Positions 55,060-63,960 of a stretch of DNA of 64,000 nucleotides are shown one piece after another; position 1 is the stretch's first letter; every line of letters begins with the position of its first letter. The DNA is from Maritalea sp051251695. Lineage in GTDB: Bacteria; Pseudomonadota; Alphaproteobacteria; Rhizobiales; Devosiaceae. The notes below the pieces were generated by a model. It was not told the origin of the DNA. It was given only the letters and a program-made list of their open reading frames with translations, and searched no databases. The position numbers and the translations under genes were made by a program. The stretch lies in the NCBI RefSeq assembly GCF_051251695.1, contig NZ_JBPOEU010000019.1, forward strand, positions 8,614-72,613, given 5' to 3'.

Positions 55060-55107
55060 TGGTCTCATGCTCTTTGTGAAACACAATATACTTTAGGAGA
55101 GAAACCA

Positions 55108-55880
55108 TTGGATCAAATCACTAATCATTGGGGCATTATTCAGCCCATTTTGGCGGCGCTCGGACTAGGAACTTTGATAGCTGCTGTCCTTGTAACGGCA
55201 TGCTTTCAGCTTTTCAAATGGCTAGGGGCGAAGTGGATCAGTCAGAAATTCGAAAAAGAATTGGAAGCCTACAAGACTGAGCAATCAAAGGAACTTGAAG
55301 GCCTTCGTCACAAAATAAAGGGTGTGCTCGATCGAACGATACGCCTACACACGAAAGAGTTCGAAGTTTTGCCAGATCTATCGGGAGAGTTAGTTGAAGC
55401 GCATTCTTGGTGTAGAGGTTATGTGGCGCCTTTCCAGAGCTATGCAAACGTGGGTGCGATGGATGTCGGAGAACTAGCGGAGTTTCTTGAAACCACAGAA
55501 TTCATGGAGGTGCATAAGCGAGACATCAAGGCGGTAACTAATTCCGTAGATAAGCAACGCGCCTACAACCGAACTGCCGCTCACTATGAGTCCATCGCGG
55601 CGTCCGAACACATGCGGACATTGTCCACGGGGCTTAGAAACGAAGGTGTATTTCTTAGCCCGAATTAAAGGCCGATATGGAAGAAATGCATGATCTACTC
55701 TGGTCCGTTTTTACCGAAACCCGAATGAACTTTGAGGAGGACGATTTGTCGAGCGTGCGCGAGAAGTCAAAGCTCTTCACGTCCGAAGCGCCTGGATTTC
55801 GGCAACGCCACGTCTCATCACTATTGCACACCAAACATGATGGCAGACGGCGAAACATTGCTGTGCCCAAAACGCAATAA
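55108..55880 (+). pseudogene. Single-span coiled-coil protein, frameshifted
   Basis: TTG start at 55108 with a strong AGGAGA ribosome-binding site. First frame (186 aa): a membrane helix near residues 12-35, a coiled coil (KFEKELEAYKTEQSKELEGL) and a helical domain, ending LSPN at 55668. The other frame continues LSPELKADMEEMHDLLW without a break to 55880. One missing G at about 55659 explains the change. The intact protein would be about 255 aa. Phage or island proteins of this architecture are common, without known function. Confidence 0.65.
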
Positions 55881-56348
55881 AGAGCCCCCACCGGTTAAGG
55901 TAGGGTAAAGTAAGTTTGGGAGGTTAGTGAACGGTTAAGTCGTTTGAGTTGATCGATACCCTCTTGGGCGGGAAATGGTCGGGTTCAATTATCCAAGTTG
56001 TGTTGATACGGTAGACCCCAGCGGGCAACATGATTTTACCGTCTTTGCTACAGAACACATCAGGGGCCACCATCCAAGTTTAAGGTGGTCAGCAACACGT
56101 CGTCGGTAGAATAGGAATCTAATCCACCGGCGAGACTACGAAAAACACCAAGTCCCCGCCCTAAAGTAGATCTGCATCAATAGCCATTAAAACAGCCATG
56201 AGCATCAAAACTATCTTTTAGGAAACATACCCACAATTGCAGCCCGATAAAATTGCATTTGTTGCACAGTAGGTTGCACATTTCCACGCAACAAGTTGGA
56301 GCTGCGTGAAAATACTACTCATAACGCATTGATTTTTATAAAAATGAG
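55881..56348. other. Gene-free right part of the tRNA-Gly island
   Basis: No ORF is supported over about 470 bases. The only structure noticed is the 13-bp arm-like repeat at 56258-56270 followed by GTTGCACA at 56273-56280. Probably non-coding remains of the integrated element. Confidence 0.5.
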
Positions 56349-56422
56349 TGGAGCGGGTAGCGAGAATCGAACTCGCATAATCAGCTTGGAAGGCTGTTGC
56401 ACTACCATTGTGCTATACCCGC
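56349..56422 (-). tRNA. tRNA-Gly (anticodon TCC)
   Basis: 74 nt including CCA. Acceptor GCGGGTA/TACCCGC, anticodon loop CTTCCAA, T-stem GCGAG/CTCGC with loop TTCGATT. One A-A mismatch at the end of the anticodon stem. Its 3' 15 bases are the att core of the neighbouring island. 31 bp downstream of tRNA-Tyr. Confidence 0.95.
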
Positions 56423-56453
56423 ATCCGACACGGCGGTTGAGTTTCGCATCGAA

Positions 56454-56538
56454 TGGTGGAGGGGACTGGATTCGAACCAGTGTAGCCTAAGGCGCCAGAT
56501 TTACAGTCTGGTGGTATTAACCACTCACCCACCCCTCC
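56454..56538 (-). tRNA. tRNA-Tyr (anticodon GTA)
   Basis: 85 nt including CCA, a class II tRNA with a long variable arm. Acceptor GGAGGGG/CCCCTCC, anticodon loop CTGTAAA, T-loop TTCGAAT. Followed by tRNA-Gly in the order tyrU-glyT known from the E. coli tufB operon. Confidence 0.96.
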
Positions 56539-56610
56539 ACATTTATTCAATGCAACTCGGGTCCGAGTCTTATTAATTTGAACACATAAACGAAACAAAC
56601 TAACGCGCGG

Positions 56611-56639
56611 TTTATGGTCACCACGGCGCGATCTGTCAA
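56611..56639 (-). promoter_or_regulatory. Predicted promoter of tRNA-Tyr-tRNA-Gly
   Basis: On the minus strand: consensus -35 TTGACA (56634-56639), 17-bp spacer, -10 CATAAA (56611-56616), about 70 bp upstream of tRNA-Tyr. Confidence 0.7.
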
Positions 56640-56761
56640 CACTAAATATGTTGTTTTTGCGAACCTTTCTACTTTGGGCCCGAAAACCCGTGCTTTATGT
56701 CATCAAAGGTTTTCAGCAATTGTGCTGGACCTATCGCCCTAATCACGTTACCGAGCATCCC

Positions 56762-57520
56762 ATGAAAGATAAATCCAGATTTCAGCCTCGTCGCAAACCG
56801 AAACGCAATCCGATTGATGACGGGCAATATTACATATATGGCATTCATCCTGTTCAGGCGGCGCTCGCCAATGCAGAACGTGAAAAGCATACGCTTTATG
56901 CCACCCCCAATGCGCTGAACCGCTTAAGGGAAGAAGGCGCTGAACTCACCGTTAAGGTGAAGGATGTAACGCCCAAACGCCTTGACGAAATGCTAGGCAA
57001 AGATGCGGTGCATCAAGGTGCAGCACTTCATTGCAAACCCATTGAACGACAATCATTCAATGGACTTGAAGATGCGCAGCTTTTGCTGGTTCTAGACCAA
57101 ATTACCGATCCGCATAATGTTGGTGCTATTTTGCGGTCTGCATGTGCATTTGGCGCCAACGCAGTAGTCACCCCTGCCCGATTCTCACCTCAAGAATCTG
57201 GCGTTTTGGCCAAGTCTGCTTCAGGCGCGCTTGATTGGACCCCGATGATCGAAGTGAAAAATCTAGGCAACGCCATTCAAGAACTTAAAAACATGGGCTT
57301 CACTTGCCTTGGTTTTGATTCAGAAGCACCAGAAGAACTGCAAGCCGGTGGAAATGGTGACAAGTTAGCCATTATATTGGGCGCCGAAGGCAAAGGCCTT
57401 AGACAGCGCACACGCGAGCTATGCGACCAAATGGTACGTTTGGACATGCCGGGCCCCATTAAGTCGCTGAACGTGTCCAATGCAGCAGCAATTGCGCTGT
57501 TTGCAGCCACTCGGAAATAA
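56762..57520 (+). CDS. rlmB: SpoU/TrmH-family 23S rRNA (guanosine-2'-O)-methyltransferase RlmB
   Basis: Start ATG 56762 (MKDKSRFQPRRKPK), 252 aa; frame open to 56648. Basic N-terminal tail, then the substrate-binding domain starting IYGIHPVQAAL. The SPOUT knot has motifs DPHNVGAILRSACAFGA, IILGAEGKG and the SAM-loop KSLNVSNAAAIALF. RlmB methylates 2'-O of G2251 in E. coli 23S rRNA. Divergent from the tRNA-Tyr-Gly operon, the neighbourhood known from relatives. Confidence 0.92.
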   Translation: MKDKSRFQPRRKPKRNPIDDGQYYIYGIHPVQAALANAEREKHTLYATPNALNRLREEGAELTVKVKDVTPKRLDEMLGKDAVHQGAALHCKPIERQSFNGLEDAQLLLVLDQITDPHNVGAILRSACAFGANAVVTPARFSPQESGVLAKSASGALDWTPMIEVKNLGNAIQELKNMGFTCLGFDSEAPEELQAGGNGDKLAIILGAEGKGLRQRTRELCDQMVRLDMPGPIKSLNVSNAAAIALFAATRK

Positions 57521-57690
57521 CAACGGGCTCGCTTACCTACAAAGCTCGACTTGGGTTGAAGCCTAAATTGCGATGGATCTCGATTTTGTGTCCTGACGGT
57601 AAGTTTTGCGCGAACACTATTGCCCCGATGTTTAAGCCACTTTATTGTCTCACAACCCTGGGAATAACAACAATAACAAAGGTTCGAACT

Positions 57691-58749
57691 ATGATTTTAC
57701 GATTGCTTTTTGTGACCATGCTGAGCTTATTTGCTGGCACCGCACATGCCCAAACCGAAGCAATTGGTGATGCGCTTGCACAATATTTAGCCGATCAGAA
57801 CATCGATGGGGCTAGCTTTTTAGCGAATTTAAACGGCAAAAAGATCTCTGTTGTAGAGGGCACAATTGACGAAGCCCAAGAGATGCAAACTAAAAATGAT
57901 ACAAGGTTCTACATCGCTTCAACCGGCAAAATGATGACAGCGGCTGCCATCCTTTCAATGGTCGAAGAAGGCAAACTGCAACTCGACGACCCGATTTGGC
58001 CAAACATCAAGTCTATTGCAGGTATTGAAGAACTAAAAAACGCTGACAAAATCACCCTACGTCAGCTACTCAATCACACCTCTGGACTAGCAGAATATCT
58101 AAACGAAAAATTTGACGATGCGAGCACCGAAACGCCATCCAAGAGATGGAGTGCTGCAGAAGCCGTTGCTTTTGCATTTGGCGCAAAGCCTGTTTTTGCC
58201 CCCGGCTCGTCGTTTGAATATACCAACACCAACTACGTGCTTTTAGGATATATCCTTGAGAACGTTGACGGCTCAATTGAAAACGCCTTGCAAAAACGTG
58301 TGTTCGACAAAGCAGGTATGTCAAATACGAATGTTGGCGCAAACCCCGATGAAAAAGGGCTAGCGCGCGGTTTTGACGAAGACGGAAATGATGCCAGCGA
58401 ACAGGCTTGGGCCAGTGAACTCGGCGACGGACCGGCTGTTTCCACCGCGACTGATGTGGCAAAATTCATGCAAGCCTTGTTCGTCGACAAATCTATTCTA
58501 GGCGCAGACATGCTCACTCAAATGCTCAAAGGCTCGAAGCATGATGAAGGCTATGGTTTAGGCATGGGCGTTGACGGCGACGATTACGGTCCATGGTATG
58601 GCCATGCAGGCTCATATGGTGGCTATGAAGCTGATGTGCGCTATTACAAAAAGCAAAAAGCGGTGTTTGTTGTTTTGATGAACGGCAACCCTTCGGATGA
58701 GGAAGATGTCTTTCTGGATATAGCAACAAACATTGTTTGGGGTAACTAG
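57691..58749 (+). CDS. Secreted serine hydrolase of the class C beta-lactamase family
   Basis: Start ATG 57691 (MILRLLFVTMLSLFAGTAHAQ) with a signal peptide cleaved near residue 20, so periplasmic; the upstream in-frame segment is not needed. 352 aa. Active-site SxxK (STGK, Ser77-Lys80), the YxN equivalent (SFEYTNTNY), and the third motif HAGSYGG in place of KTG. These make a penicillin-binding-protein-like esterase or peptidase; true beta-lactamase activity is not implied. Confidence 0.9.
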   Translation: MILRLLFVTMLSLFAGTAHAQTEAIGDALAQYLADQNIDGASFLANLNGKKISVVEGTIDEAQEMQTKNDTRFYIASTGKMMTAAAILSMVEEGKLQLDDPIWPNIKSIAGIEELKNADKITLRQLLNHTSGLAEYLNEKFDDASTETPSKRWSAAEAVAFAFGAKPVFAPGSSFEYTNTNYVLLGYILENVDGSIENALQKRVFDKAGMSNTNVGANPDEKGLARGFDEDGNDASEQAWASELGDGPAVSTATDVAKFMQALFVDKSILGADMLTQMLKGSKHDEGYGLGMGVDGDDYGPWYGHAGSYGGYEADVRYYKKQKAVFVVLMNGNPSDEEDVFLDIATNIVWGN

Positions 58750-58773
58750 CGCCCCAGACTTCACGGCAAAACC

Positions 58774-60633
58774 CTAAGAAGCGAGTTCTTTGCGCACTAT
58801 TTCGAAACGATCTGGTACGGGAAGCAACTCTTCAACAATCGGTGGAATGCACAGCTGTTGAAGCCATTCAATAGCGGCGTCCACCGGCATTGGGCGTTCT
58901 ACGCCATAGCCCTGAATAACATCGCACCCTGCTGCCAACAAAAGCTCGGCTTGTTCTTTGGTTTCGATGCCTTCGGCCACAACACTCAGCCCCAGCTCCG
59001 CGCACAAATTGATAACCGCACGAACAATGGTGAGTGTCGCTTTGTCGTGCATCATGTCTCGAACCATCGCCCGATCAATTTTCACGCCATTCGTCGCGAT
59101 CTTAGCAAGGTGCGCCAATCCAGCATGACCCATACCAAAATCATCCAACTCGACCTTAAAGCCAGCTTGGCCCAGCGCTTGAATGGTTTCAAGATTATAT
59201 CCGGTCGTCCCTTCAAGCAGATTTGATTCTAGAACCTCAATAGTAACTTGCGCATTGGAAAGTCCACGACGTGCGACTTCTTGAATAAGCCTCTTAATAA
59301 AGTTGGGGCTGTTTAGGGTTGCAGCGGAAATATTAATCGACATGCGCATTTTGTTGTAACCAAGATCACGCATATCTTTTAGCGCATCCAAGGCACCCCA
59401 CATGGCGACCTTGTCTATTTCTGACATGAGGCCATTTTGTTCTGCGACAGGCAAAAACTCGCCAGGTGCCAATTTTCCGTAAACAGGGTGATGCCAACGA
59501 ATTAGCGCTTCAAACCCGTGCACCTCATTTGCGGCGAGACTATATTGAGGTTGAATATCAACGATAAGCTCGCCGTTTCCAATACTTTGAGCGAGCTGAG
59601 AGGACAGCGCCATTTGGCGCTCATAGGCCCTGCCAAGCTCTTGATTAAAGGACGACATTCCATCGCGGCCACTGCGCTTCACATCATAGAGCGCCACATC
59701 AGCATGCTTCATTAGTTCGTTTGCCGACCTACCGTTCTCGCTTGAAATAGCAATCCCAATGCTACAGCCGACCGAGATCAAATGCTCATCATGTTCAATT
59801 GGCTTGTGTATTTGTCGTAAAATTCTTCGCCCTAATTCCTCAAGCGGCGCGAAACTTTCAACGTCTGGGCATACAATAAGAAACTCGTCGCCACCAAGAC
59901 GGCCGGCCATCCCTAAATCGCCCACAATATGCCGCATGATGGATGCGGCTCGCTCAAGTACCGTATCACCTGCGTCATGACCCAATGAGTCATTTATCGC
60001 CTTAAACCTATCCAAATCAAGATGGAGCAAGCCAACTTTGGTTCCCAACTTTTCGGCCTTAGCCACCTGCTTGTCCAAATATGCCGAAAGCTTCATCCGG
60101 TTTGGCAATTTGGTCAGCGCATCATTTTCAGCAAGGGCGCGGTTTCGGGCTTCTGATCGTTTGAGTTCTTTTTGGTGCTCAACCTGCTCCGTGATATCCC
60201 GGGTGATGACGATCACCTTGGGTTCGTCCAGGTCGCTATGCCGCGAAACAGCAAAACTGAGTTGATTCCAGAACAATTCGCCATTTTTGCGCGCATTTTG
60301 GATGCACTCTAAATTCTCCATCGCACCTGGAGTGATATCATATCGAAAGTCGGCAATCTCTTGAGGCGTCTTTTTAGCGCCTTCGGGAAAGACAAACTCC
60401 TGTGGCTTCCGACCCAAAATCTCTTTTGCGCTATACCCTGTCAGCTTTTCATAAGCCGGATTACACCACTCAACGATCCCATTTACGTCCTGAATGATCA
60501 AACCGTCATTGGCATTATTGACAATCATTTCCATAACCGCATTCTCCGCACGGATACGTCGCAGCTCGCGCTTTAGGCGGTTTCCCCTAAATCGCAATTT
60601 CAGACCTGAGAAAAGCTGACTAAATGTATGCAT
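58774..60633 (-). CDS. PAS-GGDEF-EAL protein (cyclic di-GMP turnover)
   Basis: 619 aa from ATG 60633; a TTG three codons upstream is an alternative. N-terminal coiled coil, a PAS domain at about 35-155 (GLIIQDVNGIVEWCNPAYEK), a GGDEF domain (RLGGDEF) and an EAL domain. EAL catalytic residues are visible: FEALIRW, NISAATL, EVLESNL, LDDFGMGHA, VKID and AEGIE. Both cyclase and phosphodiesterase activity are therefore possible. No RxxD I-site is seen. No membrane helix, so cytoplasmic. Confidence 0.92.
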   Translation of the reverse strand: MHTFSQLFSGLKLRFRGNRLKRELRRIRAENAVMEMIVNNANDGLIIQDVNGIVEWCNPAYEKLTGYSAKEILGRKPQEFVFPEGAKKTPQEIADFRYDITPGAMENLECIQNARKNGELFWNQLSFAVSRHSDLDEPKVIVITRDITEQVEHQKELKRSEARNRALAENDALTKLPNRMKLSAYLDKQVAKAEKLGTKVGLLHLDLDRFKAINDSLGHDAGDTVLERAASIMRHIVGDLGMAGRLGGDEFLIVCPDVESFAPLEELGRRILRQIHKPIEHDEHLISVGCSIGIAISSENGRSANELMKHADVALYDVKRSGRDGMSSFNQELGRAYERQMALSSQLAQSIGNGELIVDIQPQYSLAANEVHGFEALIRWHHPVYGKLAPGEFLPVAEQNGLMSEIDKVAMWGALDALKDMRDLGYNKMRMSINISAATLNSPNFIKRLIQEVARRGLSNAQVTIEVLESNLLEGTTGYNLETIQALGQAGFKVELDDFGMGHAGLAHLAKIATNGVKIDRAMVRDMMHDKATLTIVRAVINLCAELGLSVVAEGIETKEQAELLLAAGCDVIQGYGVERPMPVDAAIEWLQQLCIPPIVEELLPVPDRFEIVRKELAS

Positions 60634-60967
60634 GGTCCCCAAAATCGTTCTATGAGTGTGCTGCGCCCTGTTTCTGGTGTTTAGAATTCGGTTACCAGAT
60701 CCAACGACTAACTCTATTTGAACTTCAGATTAGTGAGCGCACGTTAACCGATACCAAATACCGGACAGTAATCTAAGCTTTTTGCCTTTAGCCCTAACAA
60801 CCTTTTAACGCGCTCATCAGCGTAAAACCGCTAGTTCGGAACGCATTTACGAAATATAGGATCCCAATATCTGCGTTTTATTGGAAGTAATTCAGTCAAC
60901 CAGCTTGAAACAATTGAAAGCTCTCCCATCTCTTAAACACAGGACGCTTTTTCTCGTGGAGTAAGAA
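60634..60967. other. Intergenic region between the divergent GGDEF-EAL gene and the small membrane protein
   Basis: Around 330 bp with no supported ORF or strong hairpin. It should hold promoters for both flanking genes, but no -35/-10 pair is convincing by eye. Confidence 0.45.
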
Positions 60968-61270
60968 TTGTCAGATAGAGACAAACGGCGTTTTGAACGT
61001 CAATTTGATCGCATTGAACGCGCGGTGCCGCTTATATTGCGGCGCACCCTGCGATGGCTTCGCCACCCATTGGCGCGTATAATCCGTATTCCTTTAGGGA
61101 TATTGTTAGTGCTGGGCGGCATTCTCAGCATTCTCCCGCTACTAGGTATTTGGATGCTGCCACTCGGTCTTTTGCTGCTGGCGATCGATATTCCATTTTT
61201 GCAGGCCCCGACGGGGCAATGGATCATTCGTGCGCGACGCTGGTGGGAAAATTGGCGCAGAAAGAAATGA
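60968..61270 (+). CDS. Small membrane protein of unknown function, TTG start
   Basis: 100 aa. TTG at 60968 (MSDRDKRRFERQFDR) with a GGAG ribosome-binding site six bases upstream. A basic N-terminal part, then two hydrophobic segments (IPLGILLVLGGILSILPLLG and LPLGLLLLAIDIPFL), then a basic Arg/Trp-rich tail. Similar small proteins are common in alphaproteobacteria; no function known. Last chromosomal gene before the mobilization module. Confidence 0.8.
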   Translation: MSDRDKRRFERQFDRIERAVPLILRRTLRWLRHPLARIIRIPLGILLVLGGILSILPLLGIWMLPLGLLLLAIDIPFLQAPTGQWIIRARRWWENWRRKK

Positions 61271-61329
61271 CAACCGCCAAAACCAACGTAAAAGCCAACT
61301 TGAATAAATATATGATATATAAGGGAAAA

Positions 61330-61494
61330 ATGGTGAACAGAGGGAGAGAAACCTCGAACACAATTTTGGAAACGCTTGAGGAATGGAATGACTACCTTAA
61401 GACTGAAGATGTTAATTTAGACAGCGTCAATTCGAAACCAGAAAATCAGCAACAAGCCCGGCCACGCATCCAACGTGAGGGGCCGTCACTATGA
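61330..61494 (+). CDS. Small ORF upstream of mobC
   Basis: About 54 aa from ATG 61330 (MVNRGRETSNTILETLEEW), with AAGGG as ribosome-binding site; an earlier ATG at 61267 overlaps the previous stop and would give 75 aa. No recognised domain. The TGA overlaps the mobC ATG by four bases, so it is likely part of the mobilization operon. Confidence 0.5.
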   Translation: MVNRGRETSNTILETLEEWNDYLKTEDVNLDSVNSKPENQQQARPRIQREGPSL

Positions 61495-61940
61495 GGAAAG
61501 TTGAAGATTTCCCTGTTGTTGCACCAATTGGAGTGGACTTTACTAATTCAGCCGAACAACCACCTGAGCCTAAGAAAAAACAACCTCGCATTACATTTCG
61601 GGTAACCGATGAGAAAATGGCAAAACTCGCTCACTTATCTGCAGGTATGTCCTTAAGTGCCTATATGCGTCATTGCTTGTTTGGCAAAGATAACTCGCCG
61701 CGAAAAATGCGTAGCCGGGTGCCAATCAAAGATCAGCAAGCACTAGGTCGAGTTCTTTTTACCCTTGGACCAACTCGTATCGACAATAACCTCAACCAAA
61801 TTGCATATGAAGCCAATTGTGGTTCACTGCTGCTCGATGTGCAAACGGATGAACGGCTGAATGAAGCTTGTCAGCACATAATGGACATGCGTTCTGATTT
61901 GGTAAAAGCACTTGGCGTTGGTGACGGCGCAGCGCCATGA
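61491..61940 (+). CDS. mobC: MobC-family relaxosome accessory protein
   Basis: 149 aa. Contains a ribbon-helix-helix-like start (RITFRVTDEKMAKLAHLSAG, SLSAYMRHC) and the MobC segment LGPTRIDNNLNQIAYEAN. MobC helps the relaxase nick at oriT during plasmid mobilization. Starts with a 4-base overlap to the small ORF and ends with a 4-base overlap to the relaxase. Confidence 0.85.
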   Translation: MRKVEDFPVVAPIGVDFTNSAEQPPEPKKKQPRITFRVTDEKMAKLAHLSAGMSLSAYMRHCLFGKDNSPRKMRSRVPIKDQQALGRVLFTLGPTRIDNNLNQIAYEANCGSLLLDVQTDERLNEACQHIMDMRSDLVKALGVGDGAAP

Positions 61941-62889
61941 TTTTGAAAGGAAGTGAACGAGGCGGTGCTATTCAAATGGCGCGGCACCTTGAAAACGCAG
62001 ACGACAATGAAATTGTCACCGTTCATAGAATAGAGGGTTTCGTTTCGGATACCTTTGCCGGTGCGTTGTCAGACGCGTATGCCATTAGTCAGGGAACTAA
62101 GTGCAAGAACTTCATGTTCTCTCTCAGCCTTAGCCCACCTGAGATTAAAAAGTCCCTGTCAATATTTTCGAGAAAGCTGTTTCAGGCATTGAAAACAAGC
62201 TCGGACTAGCTGGCCAACCTTATGTGATTGTGTTTCACGAAAAAGAAGGCCGTCGCCATGCCCACTGCGTTTGGTCACGCATTGATGGGGAAGCCATGAA
62301 AGCAATCAACATTTCGCATTACAAGCTCAAGCTACGGGATATATCGCGTGAGCTTTATCTTGAGCATAATTGGCAGATGCCGCGTGGATTAATCAACAGC
62401 GAAGAACGCGATTCGCTCAACTATTCTTATGAAGAATACCAACAAGCAAAACGCATTAAGGCCAATCCAAAAGTCATCAAACAGGCGTTTCAAGATTGCT
62501 GGACCGTCTCTGATGGTTGCAACACGTTCGCACATGCGTTGGAGGAACGCGGCTATTATCTGGCGAAAGGCGCGGTTTTGTGGCTATTGGCGCGGCGAAA
62601 TCTACTCCATTTCAAAATGGGTTGGCGTTCGCACTAAGGAGGTAGAAACCAAACTTGGTGATCCAAACAAATTACAAACCATCGATGAGACAAACATTAA
62701 TTGGCAAAGAATTTCACGGTCAAACTTCGCAATATGCCGATGAAGAAATCAATCGATATCATAATGGCGCTACTGCCCTCCTGGAGAGATGCGAGTGCCT
62801 TTCAAAAACACAAACGCAGAAACGCAATGAGTTAAAAGCTCAACATGAAACACGGCGGGTCCGCGAAACAAAACAACGGGCCTCCCAAC
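61937..62889 (+). pseudogene. Relaxase/mobilization nuclease, multiply frameshifted and truncated
   Basis: The N-terminus reads MILKGSERGGAIQMARHLEN, with EIVTVHRIEGFVSDTF and AYAISQGTKCKNFMFSLS, typical of a VirD2/MobA-like relaxase. At about 62150 the frame shifts (VPVNIFEKAVSGIENKLGLA in the next frame), then PYVIVFHEKEGRRHAHCVWS gives the three-His metal region. A second break is near 62570 (between LAKG and WRGEIYSISKW), a third near 62700. The 3' end is cut by the IS at 62890. Inactive. Confidence 0.82.
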
Positions 62890-62927
62890 TGGACTTGTCC
62901 CAGTTTAATTCCGCATCCAGTTCTCGT

Positions 62928-63821
62928 TTAAGCCATTTTTCGTTCGAATTCTGCGGGTGATATTCCTCCTATTGCTGAGTGACGGCGGTGGGTGTTGTAG
63001 AAGCCGTTGATGTATCTGAAGAGCGCATCGGTCACTTGTTGTCGTGTTTGCCATTGGTGCCCCCAGACGAGTTCAGCCTTCAGCGTTTTGAAGAAGGTCT
63101 CGACAAGGGCGTTATCATAACAATTTCCCTTGCCGCTCATGGATACCTTGAACCCAAGTTGTCGAAGCCGCTTTTGATAATCGTGCGAACAATACTGACT
63201 GCCCCTGTCTGTGTGATGAATGCAGCCTGGTGGTGGACTTCGTAATGCTACAGCACTGTTCAATGCTCTCAATGCAATATCCTGTTTCAAGCGATTGCTC
63301 ACCGACCAACCCACGACACGTCGTGAATGAAGATCAATCATCACGGCCAGATACAACTATCCCTAGTGGGTCCAGATATAGCTAATGTCAGCGGCCCATT
63401 TCTGATTTGGACGGTTTGCAGCGAAGTTTCGATCCAGCCAATTTGGCGCGATATTGAACTTGTGGTTGGAATTGGTTGTTGCGTTCGCTTTTGGGCTCGA
63501 ACCAATGGCGCCTTCAGAGGCTCACTACTTACGGGTTCTAACGACCTGAATGCCATTCTGGCGCATCAAACGGCCAACACGACGATGACCGACAGTAAGG
63601 CCGATCTCTTTCAGTTCTTGCGTCATCCTTGGGCGACCATAACTGCCAAGGCTGTGATGGTGCTGTTCTCGAATGTTAGCCAGCAAGACCATGTCCTGCC
63701 GCTGTCGATTGCTCACCGAACGTCCACGCCACGATCGGTATCCTCGCGATGTAACACCCAGAACATGGCACAGGCGATCTACAGGAATATGTTTTCGGTG
63801 TTCTTCGGGGAAACGCCCCAC
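62928..63821 (-). pseudogene. IS3-family transposase orfB, broken
   Basis: N-terminal part 63525-63821 (PVDRLCHVLGVTSRGYRSW, then GSYGRPRMTQELK and GIQVVRTRK) ends at TAG. After a frameshift, NHKFNIAPNWLDRNFAANRP and WAADISYIWTH follow, then two in-frame TAG codons where related transposases have Glu and Trp (near 63360), then LYLAVMIDLHSRRVVGWSVS. The DDE triad is visible: Asp in AADISYIW, Asp in HTDRGSQY, Glu in ALVETFFKTLKAELVW. Not functional as read. Confidence 0.85.
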
Positions 63822-63839
63822 TGGGGCCTTTCCTAATCC

Positions 63840-63960
63840 TCTTCAGTTTAATATCTCCCGCTCCTCCAGAAGTATGCGGTTCTCTTTGCGAAGCCGTTCA
63901 TTCTCTTTGGCCAGATCAATATCGTGTCTGACTTCAACGCATGTGGAACATCTTAGGGTA
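63840..63960 (-). pseudogene. Trace of IS3-family orfA
   Basis: A leucine-zipper-like tail, LAKENERLRKENRILLEERE, typical of the end of IS3 orfA, is visible on the minus strand, ending with EILN and a stop directly before the orfB start region. The segment upstream of it contains stops. The start would lie beyond the window edge. Confidence 0.6.

Larger units (their letters stand above)
53513..56363. mobile_element. Remnant integrated island at tRNA-Gly
   Basis: 2.85 kb between the 15-bp att-like repeats. Contains one possibly intact ORF and three broken genes, and no integrase. Near both ends (53575-53587 and 56258-56270) a further 13-bp repeat TTTGTTGCACAGT occurs, the right one followed by another GTTGCACA; these look like integrase arm sites. 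The integrase gene has been lost or was supplied in trans. Confidence 0.7.
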
